A stretch of DNA of 32,303 bases from a virus: positions 1-32,303 of IMG/VR virus record IMGVR_UViG_3300037487_001806. One strand, written 5' to 3'. The notes under the pieces were generated by a model that made no database searches, had not been told where the DNA came from, and worked only from the letters and a program-made list of their open reading frames with translations. This document shows positions 1 through 7,050 of this stretch, piece by piece (position 1 is the first letter of the stretch; each line of letters opens with the position of its first letter). The translations under genes and the position numbers were made by a program.

Positions 1-127
1 ACGGCGATGGGATTTTCCGTGCTGTGCAGCACTACCCAATCGACCTTGGCGCGGTTTGATTTTGTGTAGTTTTTGGCCAGGATTGTGGCCGACTTCGCTC
101 GTTCCGCAGGCTTCGGTGATGGTGGGG
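1..127. repeat. Direct terminal repeat, left copy (circular closure)
   Basis: These 127 bases are identical to the last 127 bases of the window (32177-32303). Reading frames continue across the join: the endolysin gene is intact only when the ends are merged. The length equals a common maximum k-mer of short-read assemblers, so the simplest reading is an assembly overlap of a circular or circularly permuted genome of 32,176 bp, not a biological terminal repeat. Confidence 0.95.
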
Positions 128-689
128 GCGGCATCGTCGTGACGGCCCCTCGCACCACGTGCGTCGTCGTTGCGTAGTCGGCATGGCTGCTCCCTGCGTG
201 CGCCTTGCTTGCGTTTTGCCACTTTGTCCCATCGGTACGCCACCAGCCGTAGATGAGCCCGCCAGCCGCCCAGTGCTTGCCAGCATTCGCCACGGGTTCG
301 TCGATCCAATTCTTCGCCGCGAGGCGTGCGAAAACCTTCGCGTCGTGCAGACGCGCCCACTCAAGCGACGTCATATTCCCGTTGCGGAATTTGTCGATGC
401 CAGGGACGTCGTTCGCGCGGATACCAGCCTCGGCGAGTTGCTCGGCGGTCGGCATCGTCGCGGGGTCGATGTGGAGCGCCACAACGTGCAGCGCGTCGAG
501 CTCGTCGAGCGACGGGAGACGCGCGCCGTTCGCCGTGGCCCACTCGACGGCTGTCCGCGGCGTTAATCGAGCGAAGCAACTCGACGCGGAGTCCCACAGC
601 GGGAGTCTCGTAATTTCGACGCCGCTCGGCAGCGCGAACCAACCCGAGGGATGAGGCGCCACGCAAGACAGCGGCGAAGTGAATGTCAT
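1..689 (-). CDS. Endolysin, N-acetylmuramoyl-L-alanine amidase (5' part; gene crosses the contig junction)
   Basis: This is the upstream part of a 377-residue protein that continues at 32176 and stops at 31732. The start is ATG at 687-689, overlapping the previous gene's stop as ATGA. Residues 1-219 form an N-terminal region that I cannot assign to a named family. It contains LPSLDELD, an MTSLEWARLHD segment, an aromatic YGWW-TDG segment and a SSHADY segment. A proline-rich linker (PPPPSPKP) follows, and then the amidase domain begins with WVVLHSTE. H222 in that motif is the expected first zinc ligand of the Amidase_2/PGRP fold. The protein would cut the bond between N-acetylmuramate and L-alanine in peptidoglycan at lysis. 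No signal peptide is seen, which fits holin-dependent release. It is the last gene of the lysis cassette. Confidence 0.85.
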   Translation of the reverse strand, partial: MTFTSPLSCVAPHPSGWFALPSGVEITRLPLWDSASSCFARLTPRTAVEWATANGARLPSLDELDALHVVALHIDPATMPTAEQLAEAGIRANDVPGIDKFRNGNMTSLEWARLHDAKVFARLAAKNWIDEPVANAGKHWAAGGLIYGWWRTDGTKWQNASKAHAGSSHADYATTTHVVRGAVTTMPPPPSPKPAERAKSATILAKNYTKSNRAKVDWVVLHSTENPIA

Positions 690-943
690 CGCTCGACCCG
701 AGCGCGCGGCGCACGATGAGCCGCAAAGCGATGCGCCCGCATACTGTTATCAGCGGTATTATGGCCGCAATTGCATTGCGCGCATCGAGCGTAGACGCGC
801 GCGCAATCAGCGCACCGGAGCACGACGGTCGCAATCACAGGTTTATTGCCAGTCAAATGCCACGCTTTGTCGCAAAAACGGCCCTCAATGCGATCTTGCC
901 GCGCGACTCCACCGTAGTGCGCGGGCGTCAAGGTAGACGTCAC
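686..943 (-). CDS. Small cysteine-rich protein in the lysis cassette
   Basis: This 85-residue protein has a central cluster with two CxxC pairs (CADC and CAQC) about seven residues apart, then CNCGH and further histidines. That looks like a small zinc-binding knuckle. I chose the GTG at 941-943 because it overlaps the stop of the lysozyme-like gene as GTGA, the coupling used all along this strand; another GTG at 950-952 would add three residues. The stop overlaps the endolysin start as ATGA. I do not recognise the family. Its place between two cell-wall enzymes suggests a lysis-linked or regulatory role, but nothing in the sequence proves that. The C-terminus is Arg/His-rich, so the reading-frame call is only moderately secure. 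Confidence 0.6.
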   Translation of the reverse strand: MTSTLTPAHYGGVARQDRIEGRFCDKAWHLTGNKPVIATVVLRCADCARVYARCAQCNCGHNTADNSMRAHRFAAHRAPRARVER

Positions 944-1509
944 GGTTGCCACGCCGGGGTTGAGTGCGCGTGCAGCAACTGAGCGAACAACGCGAAACGT
1001 TTACGCGAGCCCGCCTTGCCACCATCGTTCGAGCACGAGCCGCTTCCGTAGGCCGCAAGGCGCTCTTCGACTGGCAGACGCCAGCACGCTAGGAGCGAAC
1101 CACGCAAGGCTTTGAGGCCTACCGCCAAGAGCTTGCGCCTGTCGGCGAAGTGCTCCGCGCGTCCTGCGGAGAGCTGAACCTGGAGGATGCCCACAGCGCG
1201 CCCGCCGTCGCACCTCGCCGCGTAGTTGCGTCCCAGGTGCCGGCCTCGAAAACATGGCCCCTTGTCCGCGTCGAGCGCCAAGCCCGTCTCGCCGATAGCC
1301 ATCGCAAGCACAAACGCCGCGGACTCGGGCCGCGTCAACCCTGGTAGCGGTTCGTGCGCCTGGACGACGAAAACGATGTCCTCGGCTATGGCGGCGTACC
1401 TCACGCGCGTCGCGTCGGCAGTCTCGTCGTAGCCCGGGAACCGCAACGCCTGCGACGGTGGCGCAAATTGAAGCGCCAGCGCGAGCAGCCACTCGACGAC
1501 GACGGTCAT
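940..1509 (-). CDS. Exported lysozyme-like / lytic transglycosylase-like protein
   Basis: This 189-residue protein begins with a hydrophobic stretch (about residues 3-15, WLLALALQF) that could be a signal peptide or signal-anchor. The rest resembles a lysozyme-fold muramidase. IGETG at 72-76 supplies a candidate catalytic glutamate (E74), GILQV at 107-111 resembles the G-(I/L)-(M/L)-Q core of lytic transglycosylases, and LAAYGSGSC at 151-159 resembles the late AYN-type motif of that fold. Cysteines at 86, 100, 142 and 159 could form disulphides, consistent with an extracytoplasmic location. ATG at 1507-1509 overlaps the lipoprotein stop as ATGA. It would cut glycan strands, complementing the amidase. 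A virion-associated role is less likely given its place in the lysis cassette. Confidence 0.65.
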   Translation of the reverse strand: MTVVVEWLLALALQFAPPSQALRFPGYDETADATRVRYAAIAEDIVFVVQAHEPLPGLTRPESAAFVLAMAIGETGLALDADKGPCFRGRHLGRNYAARCDGGRAVGILQVQLSAGRAEHFADRRKLLAVGLKALRGSLLACWRLPVEERLAAYGSGSCSNDGGKAGSRKRFALFAQLLHAHSTPAWQP

Positions 1510-1937
1510 TGCAGCGCCGCCGCGACTTCGCTCGAGCTCGGGAGCGCCAGCGCCCCTGGCAACGGGGAGGACGTCTCAGCGCCACCGATTGCAGTCCCGG
1601 CAACGACGCCAGCCTCGACGAGAAGCGCCGCGAGCTCGGCGTATGCTTTCGCGGCCTCCTGGCGGGCCTTTACGGGGTCCGCTTGCCCGGGTTGCGCCAA
1701 AGCCCCACTCAGCGCCGCCGCGCTCTCCCTGGCGCGTTTGAGCGCCGCGGCGATGCGAGGCTCCGTGTCTTGCTTTGGGTGGCGCGCGAAATAGATCCGC
1801 GAGCCCGCATCGGCCACGCTGATTGCGTCCGAAAGAAACGCCGCGCCTCGAGCGAGTTGGAGCGCGAGCTGCGCGCCACCGGCACACCCGAGGGTGAGCG
1901 CCGCGACAAGCCCAAGAGCCAACGCGCGCCTCATCAT
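1506..1937 (-). CDS. Putative lipoprotein, possible outer spanin-like lysis protein
   Basis: This 143-residue protein starts MMRRALALGLVAALTLGC. That is a basic n-region, a hydrophobic core and a lipobox-like TLGC that would put the lipidated cysteine at residue 18. The mature part is helical and Ala-rich, with several charged segments, and ends in a Pro/Ser-rich tail. The start is the first of two adjacent ATGs (1935-1937), which overlaps the holin-like gene's stop as ATGA. Lipoproteins beside holins in phages of Gram-negative hosts are often outer-membrane spanins. No obvious inner-membrane spanin partner is present unless the coiled-coil/TM protein at 2122-2493 serves. Function is inferred from the lipobox and position only. 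Confidence 0.65.
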   Translation of the reverse strand: MMRRALALGLVAALTLGCAGGAQLALQLARGAAFLSDAISVADAGSRIYFARHPKQDTEPRIAAALKRARESAAALSGALAQPGQADPVKARQEAAKAYAELAALLVEAGVVAGTAIGGAETSSPLPGALALPSSSEVAAALQ

Positions 1938-2125
1938 TCGACGGCCTTGGAGGCGACCTGCGGCTGCTGGAACAAATGCAAGACTGCCGATGCCCCAGCC
2001 AAGAGCGCCCCGATGGCGATTTGGCGCAACCCGATGCCAGCATGTGGCACCGCGACGTGGGCAATAGCCCCGCCGATAAATGCGGTGGCAGCAACTGAGG
2101 CCCAAGATTTCCAGTTCGTTTTCAT
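1934..2125 (-). CDS. Holin-like small membrane protein
   Basis: This 63-residue protein has two hydrophobic segments, at about residues 8-25 (VAATAFIGGAIAHVAV) and 29-48 (IGLRQIAIGALLAGASAVL), joined by a short turn. It has a basic, aromatic N-terminus (MKTNWKSW) and a polar tail. The size, two membrane spans and place directly upstream of lytic enzymes are what is expected of a holin, which would permeabilise the inner membrane and let the amidase reach the wall. I chose the ATG at 2123-2125 because it overlaps the upstream stop as ATGA. The open frame continues 14 codons further, but that extension lacks membrane character. Confidence 0.65.
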   Translation of the reverse strand: MKTNWKSWASVAATAFIGGAIAHVAVPHAGIGLRQIAIGALLAGASAVLHLFQQPQVASKAVE

Positions 2126-2493
2126 CGAAAAGCTTTCGCGGCGAGAGCACCAAGTAGAGCGAGACAAGCCCCCACAAACACTGCGAGCAAGCTTCGCTTG
2201 ACGTCGCCCGTTGCGGTCCTGCGGTCGCTTGCAATTTCCTTCGTCTCGGCTTCAACGTTGCCGATTCGCAACTCATGCAGCTCGATTCGAGTCGAACTGC
2301 CGACAAGGAGCGCCATCACTGTCTCGTGTCGCCTGTCCTGTTGCGCCGCTTGTTTCGCAAGCATTTCGCTCAAGTTTTCGCGTAGCTCGGAGATTGACGC
2401 GGCAGAGCGCGCCTCGTGAGCTTGAAACTTCGAGTCGAGCGCCGCGGCAATCGCTGGCGGTATCGGTCGGCTTGATGGCCTCGCCGAGGCCAC
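2122..2493 (-). CDS. Coiled-coil protein with C-terminal membrane anchor (XhlA/BhlA-like lysis accessory)
   Basis: The protein has about 123 residues when started at GTG 2491-2493. An in-frame ATG at 2539-2541 would add 16 Arg/Ser-rich residues and a 47-base overlap with the upstream gene. A long polar heptad-like helix runs through the middle (SISELRENLSEMLAKQ and onward). The C-terminus is one hydrophobic span (SLLAVFVGACLALLGALAA) followed by KAFR. This architecture, an amphipathic coil and then one TM next to a two-TM holin, matches hemolysin XhlA/BhlA-type phage proteins that work with a holin. It could instead be the membrane-anchored partner of the downstream lipoprotein. Its stop couples to the holin start by ATGA. 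Confidence 0.6.
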   Translation of the reverse strand: MASARPSSRPIPPAIAAALDSKFQAHEARSAASISELRENLSEMLAKQAAQQDRRHETVMALLVGSSTRIELHELRIGNVEAETKEIASDRRTATGDVKRSLLAVFVGACLALLGALAAKAFR

Positions 2494-2494
2494 G

Positions 2495-2764
2495 CTATTC
2501 AACCGTTCCAAGCGCGCCGCGGCTTGTCGCGAGCATCGCATAGAGTGCGAGCTTTATACCCCCGCGCAACTCGCCGTGCTCATCCACGGATGCCAGCTCA
2601 TCAGCGCCGAACAACTCGGAGCCGTGTTCGACGACGACGCCGGCGCTCGTCTCAGAAACAAACTCGACGCGCATCACGTTTGACTCCGCGGCGTATGAAA
2701 AGCTCGTGATGCGGATGGCCGTTGCGACTGCTGCGGGTTGTGGCTTTGACAATTTGTAGGGCAT
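2495..2764 (-). CDS. Small hypothetical protein, end of virion block
   Basis: This 89-residue, mildly acidic protein has no membrane span. An N-terminal segment resembles a beta-strand-rich fold (AVATAIRITSFSYAAES, then VMRVEFVSETSAGVVVEHG). A helical segment near the C-terminus (GGIKLALYAMLATSR) follows. It starts at ATG 2762-2764, 12 bases after the stop of the gene at 2777-3304, and runs just up to the coiled-coil lysis protein. I do not recognise the family. The position suggests a small virion or fibre-associated protein. Confidence 0.6.
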   Translation of the reverse strand: MPYKLSKPQPAAVATAIRITSFSYAAESNVMRVEFVSETSAGVVVEHGSELFGADELASVDEHGELRGGIKLALYAMLATSRGALGTVE

Positions 2765-2776
2765 GTTGGGATTTGC

Positions 2777-3304
2777 TCAGGAGGTGGAGTTGGTGATTAG
2801 GCCCAAATTTGCGAGCTCAGTAAGTAAGTTTTGTAGGGCCGAGTTTCCACCGCGAGAACCTGTTACCGTCGGCTTGGCAATTGGCGTAGTGGCGAAAAAT
2901 CCTATTGACTGGCCGGAGCGCCCGATTTTTACCGACGTTGCCGCAATGGTTCCGATGTTAATAATTGCCGCAGCGTCGAGCGTCCATGACGTGGCCCCGC
3001 CTGTCATCGTGCTTGTCGCCCCGGGTACAATTTGAAGCCCGAGCACGGTGCCGGACGAATAAAACGACCAACTGCCAGCGCGCCATGCTTGAGCCGCGCC
3101 GTTAGAATCGAAAAACAACCTGCCGGTTCCGCTCATCTCTACGGACAGGTCAGTGTTAATCGGAGCGCGCACAACCGACGCAGCGCCGCCCGTGAACCAA
3201 TTTGTCGCCGTACTGCCAATCGCGGCACCGCTACCGACAGCCGCAACCGTCACCTCGCCAGACGCCAGCCGCAACGCACCGCTTTTTGTTTCGTGGATTG
3301 TCAT
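2777..3304 (-). CDS. Fibre-like structural protein
   Basis: This 175-residue protein is rich in Gly, Ser, Thr and Ala with short beta-type repeats (GSGAAIGSTATNWFTGG, GTGRLFFDSNGAAQAW). The C-terminal 55 residues, from SVKIGRSGQSIGFFATTPI through SRGGNSALQNLLTELANLG to the end, look like the closing module often seen in phage head- or tail-fibre proteins: a hydrophobic FF strand, a PTVTGSRG turn and a short amphipathic helix. I infer that it is an appendage or decoration protein exposed on the virion. No enzymatic motif is visible. It is cotranscribed with two other small virion proteins upstream. Confidence 0.6.
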   Translation of the reverse strand: MTIHETKSGALRLASGEVTVAAVGSGAAIGSTATNWFTGGAASVVRAPINTDLSVEMSGTGRLFFDSNGAAQAWRAGSWSFYSSGTVLGLQIVPGATSTMTGGATSWTLDAAAIINIGTIAATSVKIGRSGQSIGFFATTPIAKPTVTGSRGGNSALQNLLTELANLGLITNSTS

Positions 3305-3308
3305 ATTT

Positions 3309-3746
3309 TCACGGCAGGGTGGAGGTCAACAGCCAAATGGTGACGCTGCCCGCGGTTGCAGCGTTGAGCAGCCCGACGGTGCTTACCGCGGACAACAAAA
3401 CCGGCGTCGTCGTGCTGAAGTTTTCGCAAAACAGCGCATGCGACAATTGCCCGACAGTTGCGCCCACGGCTTGGAAAACGTTGAAGGCGCTTGCATATTT
3501 GTCCACTGTTCCGGCGATGCCAACCGACACGGTGTAGCTCGCGATGGTGCCGCCGGCGAATGCGGTGTCGTGCTTTATCGCTACGGCGTGCAGTACAGTT
3601 TTCGCCGGCAACGTTGCGAGCGTGATCGAACTCGTCAACGCGGCGGCTGAAAGGCTTGCAAATGTCGCGGTGTATGGAGTCCACATAAAATCATCAGGTA
3701 AAAAGAACCAAGGCGGCGAGACACAATCGATGGAGAAGGTGATCAT
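3309..3746 (-). CDS. Hypothetical beta-rich virion protein
   Basis: This 145-residue protein is dominated by alternating hydrophobic/Thr-Ser segments (AALTSSITLATLPAKTVLHAVAIKHDTAFAGG, then ASYTVSVGIAG), suggesting a beta-sandwich. It starts at ATG 3744-3746, three bases after the previous stop. A second in-frame ATG at 3684-3686 would give 125 residues, and the more conserved-looking part starts near there. I do not recognise a named family. By position between the ejection-protein block and the fibre-like gene, a small structural role (decoration, fibre base or receptor contact) is likely. Confidence 0.55.
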   Translation of the reverse strand: MITFSIDCVSPPWFFLPDDFMWTPYTATFASLSAAALTSSITLATLPAKTVLHAVAIKHDTAFAGGTIASYTVSVGIAGTVDKYASAFNVFQAVGATVGQLSHALFCENFSTTTPVLLSAVSTVGLLNAATAGSVTIWLLTSTLP

Positions 3747-3749
3747 TGT

Positions 3750-4034
3750 TCACCAGTGCACCAAGAGGCCGGTCGCGGTGGTGCCAACCGCAATGATTTT
3801 CGCGGCCTGGATTTCGCGCGACTGACCGCCGTAAATCGGGACAGTCACGTTCACGCCGTCGCCGCGTTGAACGACGATGACGCCAGCAACGCCCAGGGCC
3901 GCGTTTTGCACGGTGATTCTGATGCAGGTCCGCTTGCGGCCCTTCGGATCGTTTGCCAATAAATCCACGTCGGCGACGATGGCCGGGAACGCAACGTAAT
4001 CCGGCGACGAGTAAAGTTGGCTGGAGGCGCTCAT
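3750..4034 (-). CDS. Small conserved-looking virion protein
   Basis: This 94-residue protein is probably all beta. It has KGRKRTCIRITVQNAALG, then VAGVIVVQRGDGVNVTVPIYGGQSREI, then AAKIIAVGTTATGLLVHW to the end. The alternation of strands with a GGQSREIQAAKI turn is typical of small capsid or appendage jelly-roll proteins, though I cannot name the family. ATG at 4032-4034 overlaps the stop of the 1005-residue gene as ATGA, so the two are likely cotranslated. Confidence 0.6.
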   Translation of the reverse strand: MSASSQLYSSPDYVAFPAIVADVDLLANDPKGRKRTCIRITVQNAALGVAGVIVVQRGDGVNVTVPIYGGQSREIQAAKIIAVGTTATGLLVHW

Positions 4035-7000
4035 TTCAGCTCCGAGGTTAGCGCAATTCCCTCGCTACCGCTTTGATAGTTTTTGGCGATGTTAGGCGGC
4101 GGGCCTCGACGTACCGGTAATAAAGCTCCAGACGGCCCCGCGCTTGCCGGCGGCGGGTAGATGCCTTGGATGGCCCGCATTGATTGAGGCATCAATAGCG
4201 GGTCCGTTGGAATGCCAAGTAACAGCCCGAGCTGCGTGCGCGTTGCGACGTTTGGCGCGCGCCCCTCGGCTTGCAATTTGGCGAGCTTTTGAACGACGCG
4301 CGCTTGCATGTCCGCAAAAGTCGCAGGGTAAACCGTTCGCACGGCGTCAACGGCCTCGGGTGAAAGCTTGCCGGATGCAACGTCGTCAAGAAGGCTTGCG
4401 GGGTTCTCGACGGTGCGAAGGCGCACAAGCCAAGTTTGAATTTGCGCGCGCGTAGGCGGGAGGTCTTGCGCGTAGGGTGTGGGAGCTTTCAAGCCCTTCG
4501 GCAAATTGGCGTTGAGGTAGTCCACCTGGCGCACGGCTGTTTTGACGGCCTCGGTTCGCGCTGTCGGCGCTTGCTCTGCCAGCCACTCGGTTTGTTTTGC
4601 GACCTGTGCCTCAATAGCGGGGAGCTGCTCTGCGAGCTTGCGAACGCTTGCGGCTTTGGCGGCGAACGCTGCCGCAGCAACGCCGGTTGTCGGCGCTCGT
4701 TTAACGGCAACGACGGACGTTTTGCCGATAGCGTCGGCGGCTTTTGTGACGCCCGCGGCAACCGTCCCGGCTTTGCCCTCGGCGATGTTGTCGAGCATCT
4801 CCGCGGCGCGCAAAACCGTGCGCGTCCCGAGCAGCGGTGAGATCCACTTCGGCAAGAACCCAACGCCAGCACCAAGGTCTGCGAGCGTCTTTTGAGCTTT
4901 TGCGATTTGCGCGCCTTCAATGAGCTTTTTTTGCAAGCGCACGTTAAGCGCCGCCAATTCCGTCATCTCTGCGCGGTGGACTGGTAGCTCGCTCAAATTG
5001 CCAAATTCAAGCGCTGCTTTTTGCCATTGCGTTTGATCTGCGATTTGTTCGATTAGCGCTTTGTAAGCAATATTTTCTGTAGGTTTTGTCGTCGCGGTAA
5101 TGTTGGAAAGAATCGATTCAGGGTTTGCGACGCGCCCACTTAGCCACGGGTTTGTGGGGTGCGCCCCGTAACTGGTGCCGTGGTACCACGACTGCATAAC
5201 CATGCCCGACTTGTCAAACGACGCGGCCATCGGCGCGTTCATGCGCCGATTTTGGGCCCCCGCCGCGCCCCATATCGCCTCGTCTTCAAGGCCGGTGCGA
5301 AGGCGCCCGTACACCGGCTCGAGGATGTCGGTTAGCAGCCGCCGGTGCTGCGCGCCCATGTTGGGTAGCCCTTGGAAATTCGACGTTGTTCGGCCCACCG
5401 CGCGCTTTGCGCCGACATCAAGCGCTTTGTACGCGGCCTCGGCTCCTTCAGCGCCGCCAAGTTCCAACGCCGCGCCAACTTCGCGTTGGGCGAGCAACAA
5501 CTCGTGCCTTAGTTGCGGCAATCCGGTTTGCGCGTACTGTTGCTTGCCTTCGAGAATTGCCCTGTCAATGTCGTCAATTGATTGCTGAAGCGCTTCAGTT
5601 GCAAACGCCCGCTGCCCTAGCAAGCTGTCCGCGTCGGACGACACCAGGCCTTTATAGGATGCGATTTTTAGATCGCCGTTGCGAATCAGCGTTGCCGTTT
5701 TTTGTTCAAGCACCCACTTGCGATCTAGGTCCGCTTGGATCGATTCGGGTTGCGCTTTAACGAGCAACCCGCCCTCGGGTTGTTTGCCCGAGACAAGCTC
5801 TGCCAGGCGCTTTTTGCCGTCGAGCGCAGCGGCACGCGTCTTGGGCTCGGCCAGGCGCATCGCGTCGTCGAGCTCGGCCCCCTTTAGGCCAGCCATTCGG
5901 CCTTTCACTTTGAGCAGCGTTTTTGCCACCGGACGGCTGACACCTGGCGGTGGCGTCAGCGAATCGACGAAGGTTGCGGCGGTTACGTCGTCTAGCGTCG
6001 TGGCTGCACTCGCGCCGAGCGGGGCAACTTCGCCCGCCGCAGGCACGGCCTCGAGCACGTCGCCGAGCGGCTCCGCTGCGCTTACCTCGCCAAAGTTTTG
6101 CGCGTGCGCTAGCCGGCGCCTAAGTAGCGGGTCACCGCGAAGCGTAGCGTCGTCGAACGGCGCAACCGCGCCCAACGGTGCCGCTTCAAGCGGTGCGACC
6201 GCGCCGACAGGCACGGCCTCGAGCACGTCGCCAACCGCGCCAACGGGCGCTTTGACGGCCCCGGCTTCAAGCGGCGTTGCCAAGTCGGCAAGCGGTGCCT
6301 CGACGCGTCCTGCGGCCTCCTGTGCTGCCGCCGGTGCGCCCCGGCGAGCGACTTTGCCAAGCAACCCAGCGCCGGCCCCGATGCCGCCGCCAAGTCCAAA
6401 CCCGAGCGCGCCACCAGTTAGGCCCGCCGCGGCAATCTGGCCAATGCGTTCGCCGTTGAGCTGGTTGTCAAGCGCGAGTTGCCCCGCTTCGCGTCCAGCG
6501 CCTTGTAACGCCCCTTCGGCGGCGCCCTGCACCCCGAATCGCAACGCGGTGCGCCCGATGCCTTGGGTGGCCCCCTCGGCGGCGGCAAGGCCTAGCCCCG
6601 CGACCGCGCGCTCGCCCGCTCGCATCGCAAGCGCCGCTGGAGCTTGAGCCGCGATGCGAGCGGCGAGGCTCCCGATGATTGGAGCCGCGCCAGCCCCGCC
6701 CGCTGGCGCGGTCGCGATGGCCGAGGCGATGATGGGCGCGACAGCACCGACGACCTCGGAGCCGATTGACAGCCCTGGCTCGAGCTCTTGGTACGCTCGC
6801 AACCGCTCCCCGAGCCCGAGTTGCGAGGCGAGAAGGTCCGATCCGCTGAGTGTCGCGCCGCGTAATGCGCCGCCGACCACGGCCCCGACCTTGGCCTCGA
6901 TGCCGCCGTATTTTTCGCCGAGTTCAGCTTGCGCGACCTCTTGCGCCGTTGGGACGCCGTAGCCCTCGTCCTTGGCCGCGGCGAGGTCGGATTCCTCGAC

Positions 7001-7048
7001 ATAGACGAGCTTGCCGCTGAGGGGCTTAAGGACCGGAACGCGGGCCAT
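4031..7048 (-). CDS. Large internal virion / DNA-ejection-like protein
   Basis: This is the second largest protein here, 1005 residues, very rich in Ala, Gly and Leu. Residues 50-240 are long Ala/Gly helices with membrane-active character (GAVAPIIASAIATAPAGG, AAGLTGGALGFGLGGGIGAGAG). Residues 240-350 are a Pro/Glu-rich region with the repeats VLEAVPVGAV, APLEAAPLGAV and VLEAVPA. The remaining part is mostly coiled-coil-like helices, with a hydrophobic stretch around GAGVGFLPKWISPLLG. Size, composition and place downstream of the nozzle gene match podovirus proteins stored in the capsid and ejected with DNA to form a trans-envelope channel. No peptidoglycan hydrolase motif is evident. A tape-measure protein is the alternative, but tail-tube and sheath genes are absent. 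Confidence 0.65.
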   Translation of the reverse strand: MARVPVLKPLSGKLVYVEESDLAAAKDEGYGVPTAQEVAQAELGEKYGGIEAKVGAVVGGALRGATLSGSDLLASQLGLGERLRAYQELEPGLSIGSEVVGAVAPIIASAIATAPAGGAGAAPIIGSLAARIAAQAPAALAMRAGERAVAGLGLAAAEGATQGIGRTALRFGVQGAAEGALQGAGREAGQLALDNQLNGERIGQIAAAGLTGGALGFGLGGGIGAGAGLLGKVARRGAPAAAQEAAGRVEAPLADLATPLEAGAVKAPVGAVGDVLEAVPVGAVAPLEAAPLGAVAPFDDATLRGDPLLRRRLAHAQNFGEVSAAEPLGDVLEAVPAAGEVAPLGASAATTLDDVTAATFVDSLTPPPGVSRPVAKTLLKVKGRMAGLKGAELDDAMRLAEPKTRAAALDGKKRLAELVSGKQPEGGLLVKAQPESIQADLDRKWVLEQKTATLIRNGDLKIASYKGLVSSDADSLLGQRAFATEALQQSIDDIDRAILEGKQQYAQTGLPQLRHELLLAQREVGAALELGGAEGAEAAYKALDVGAKRAVGRTTSNFQGLPNMGAQHRRLLTDILEPVYGRLRTGLEDEAIWGAAGAQNRRMNAPMAASFDKSGMVMQSWYHGTSYGAHPTNPWLSGRVANPESILSNITATTKPTENIAYKALIEQIADQTQWQKAALEFGNLSELPVHRAEMTELAALNVRLQKKLIEGAQIAKAQKTLADLGAGVGFLPKWISPLLGTRTVLRAAEMLDNIAEGKAGTVAAGVTKAADAIGKTSVVAVKRAPTTGVAAAAFAAKAASVRKLAEQLPAIEAQVAKQTEWLAEQAPTARTEAVKTAVRQVDYLNANLPKGLKAPTPYAQDLPPTRAQIQTWLVRLRTVENPASLLDDVASGKLSPEAVDAVRTVYPATFADMQARVVQKLAKLQAEGRAPNVATRTQLGLLLGIPTDPLLMPQSMRAIQGIYPPPASAGPSGALLPVRRGPPPNIAKNYQSGSEGIALTSELK
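6041..6064 (+). repeat. 24-bp direct repeat, copy 1, inside the ejection-protein gene
   Basis: This stretch is repeated exactly at 6209-6232, 168 bases away, a multiple of three. It encodes the recurring GDVLEAVP element of the Pro/Glu-rich linker. It is best explained by duplication within the protein. Confidence 0.8.
6209..6232 (+). repeat. 24-bp direct repeat, copy 2
   Basis: Second exact copy of the repeat at 6041-6064, in the same reading frame of the 1005-residue virion protein. Confidence 0.8.
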
Positions 7049-7050
7049 TA

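Noticed and set aside
1-127. A biological direct terminal repeat as in T7-like phages
   Set aside because: The repeat lies inside the endolysin coding frame and has the length of a common assembler k-mer, so an assembly overlap is more likely.
1458-2201. A 247-residue Arg-rich plus-strand open frame
   Set aside because: It overlaps three coupled minus-strand lysis genes with clear signal, lipobox and membrane features; the plus frame shows none.
5679-6647. A 322-residue Ser/Ala/Pro-rich plus-strand open frame
   Set aside because: It is the shadow of the Ala/Gly-rich ejection-protein gene on the minus strand; the composition mirrors that gene's codons.
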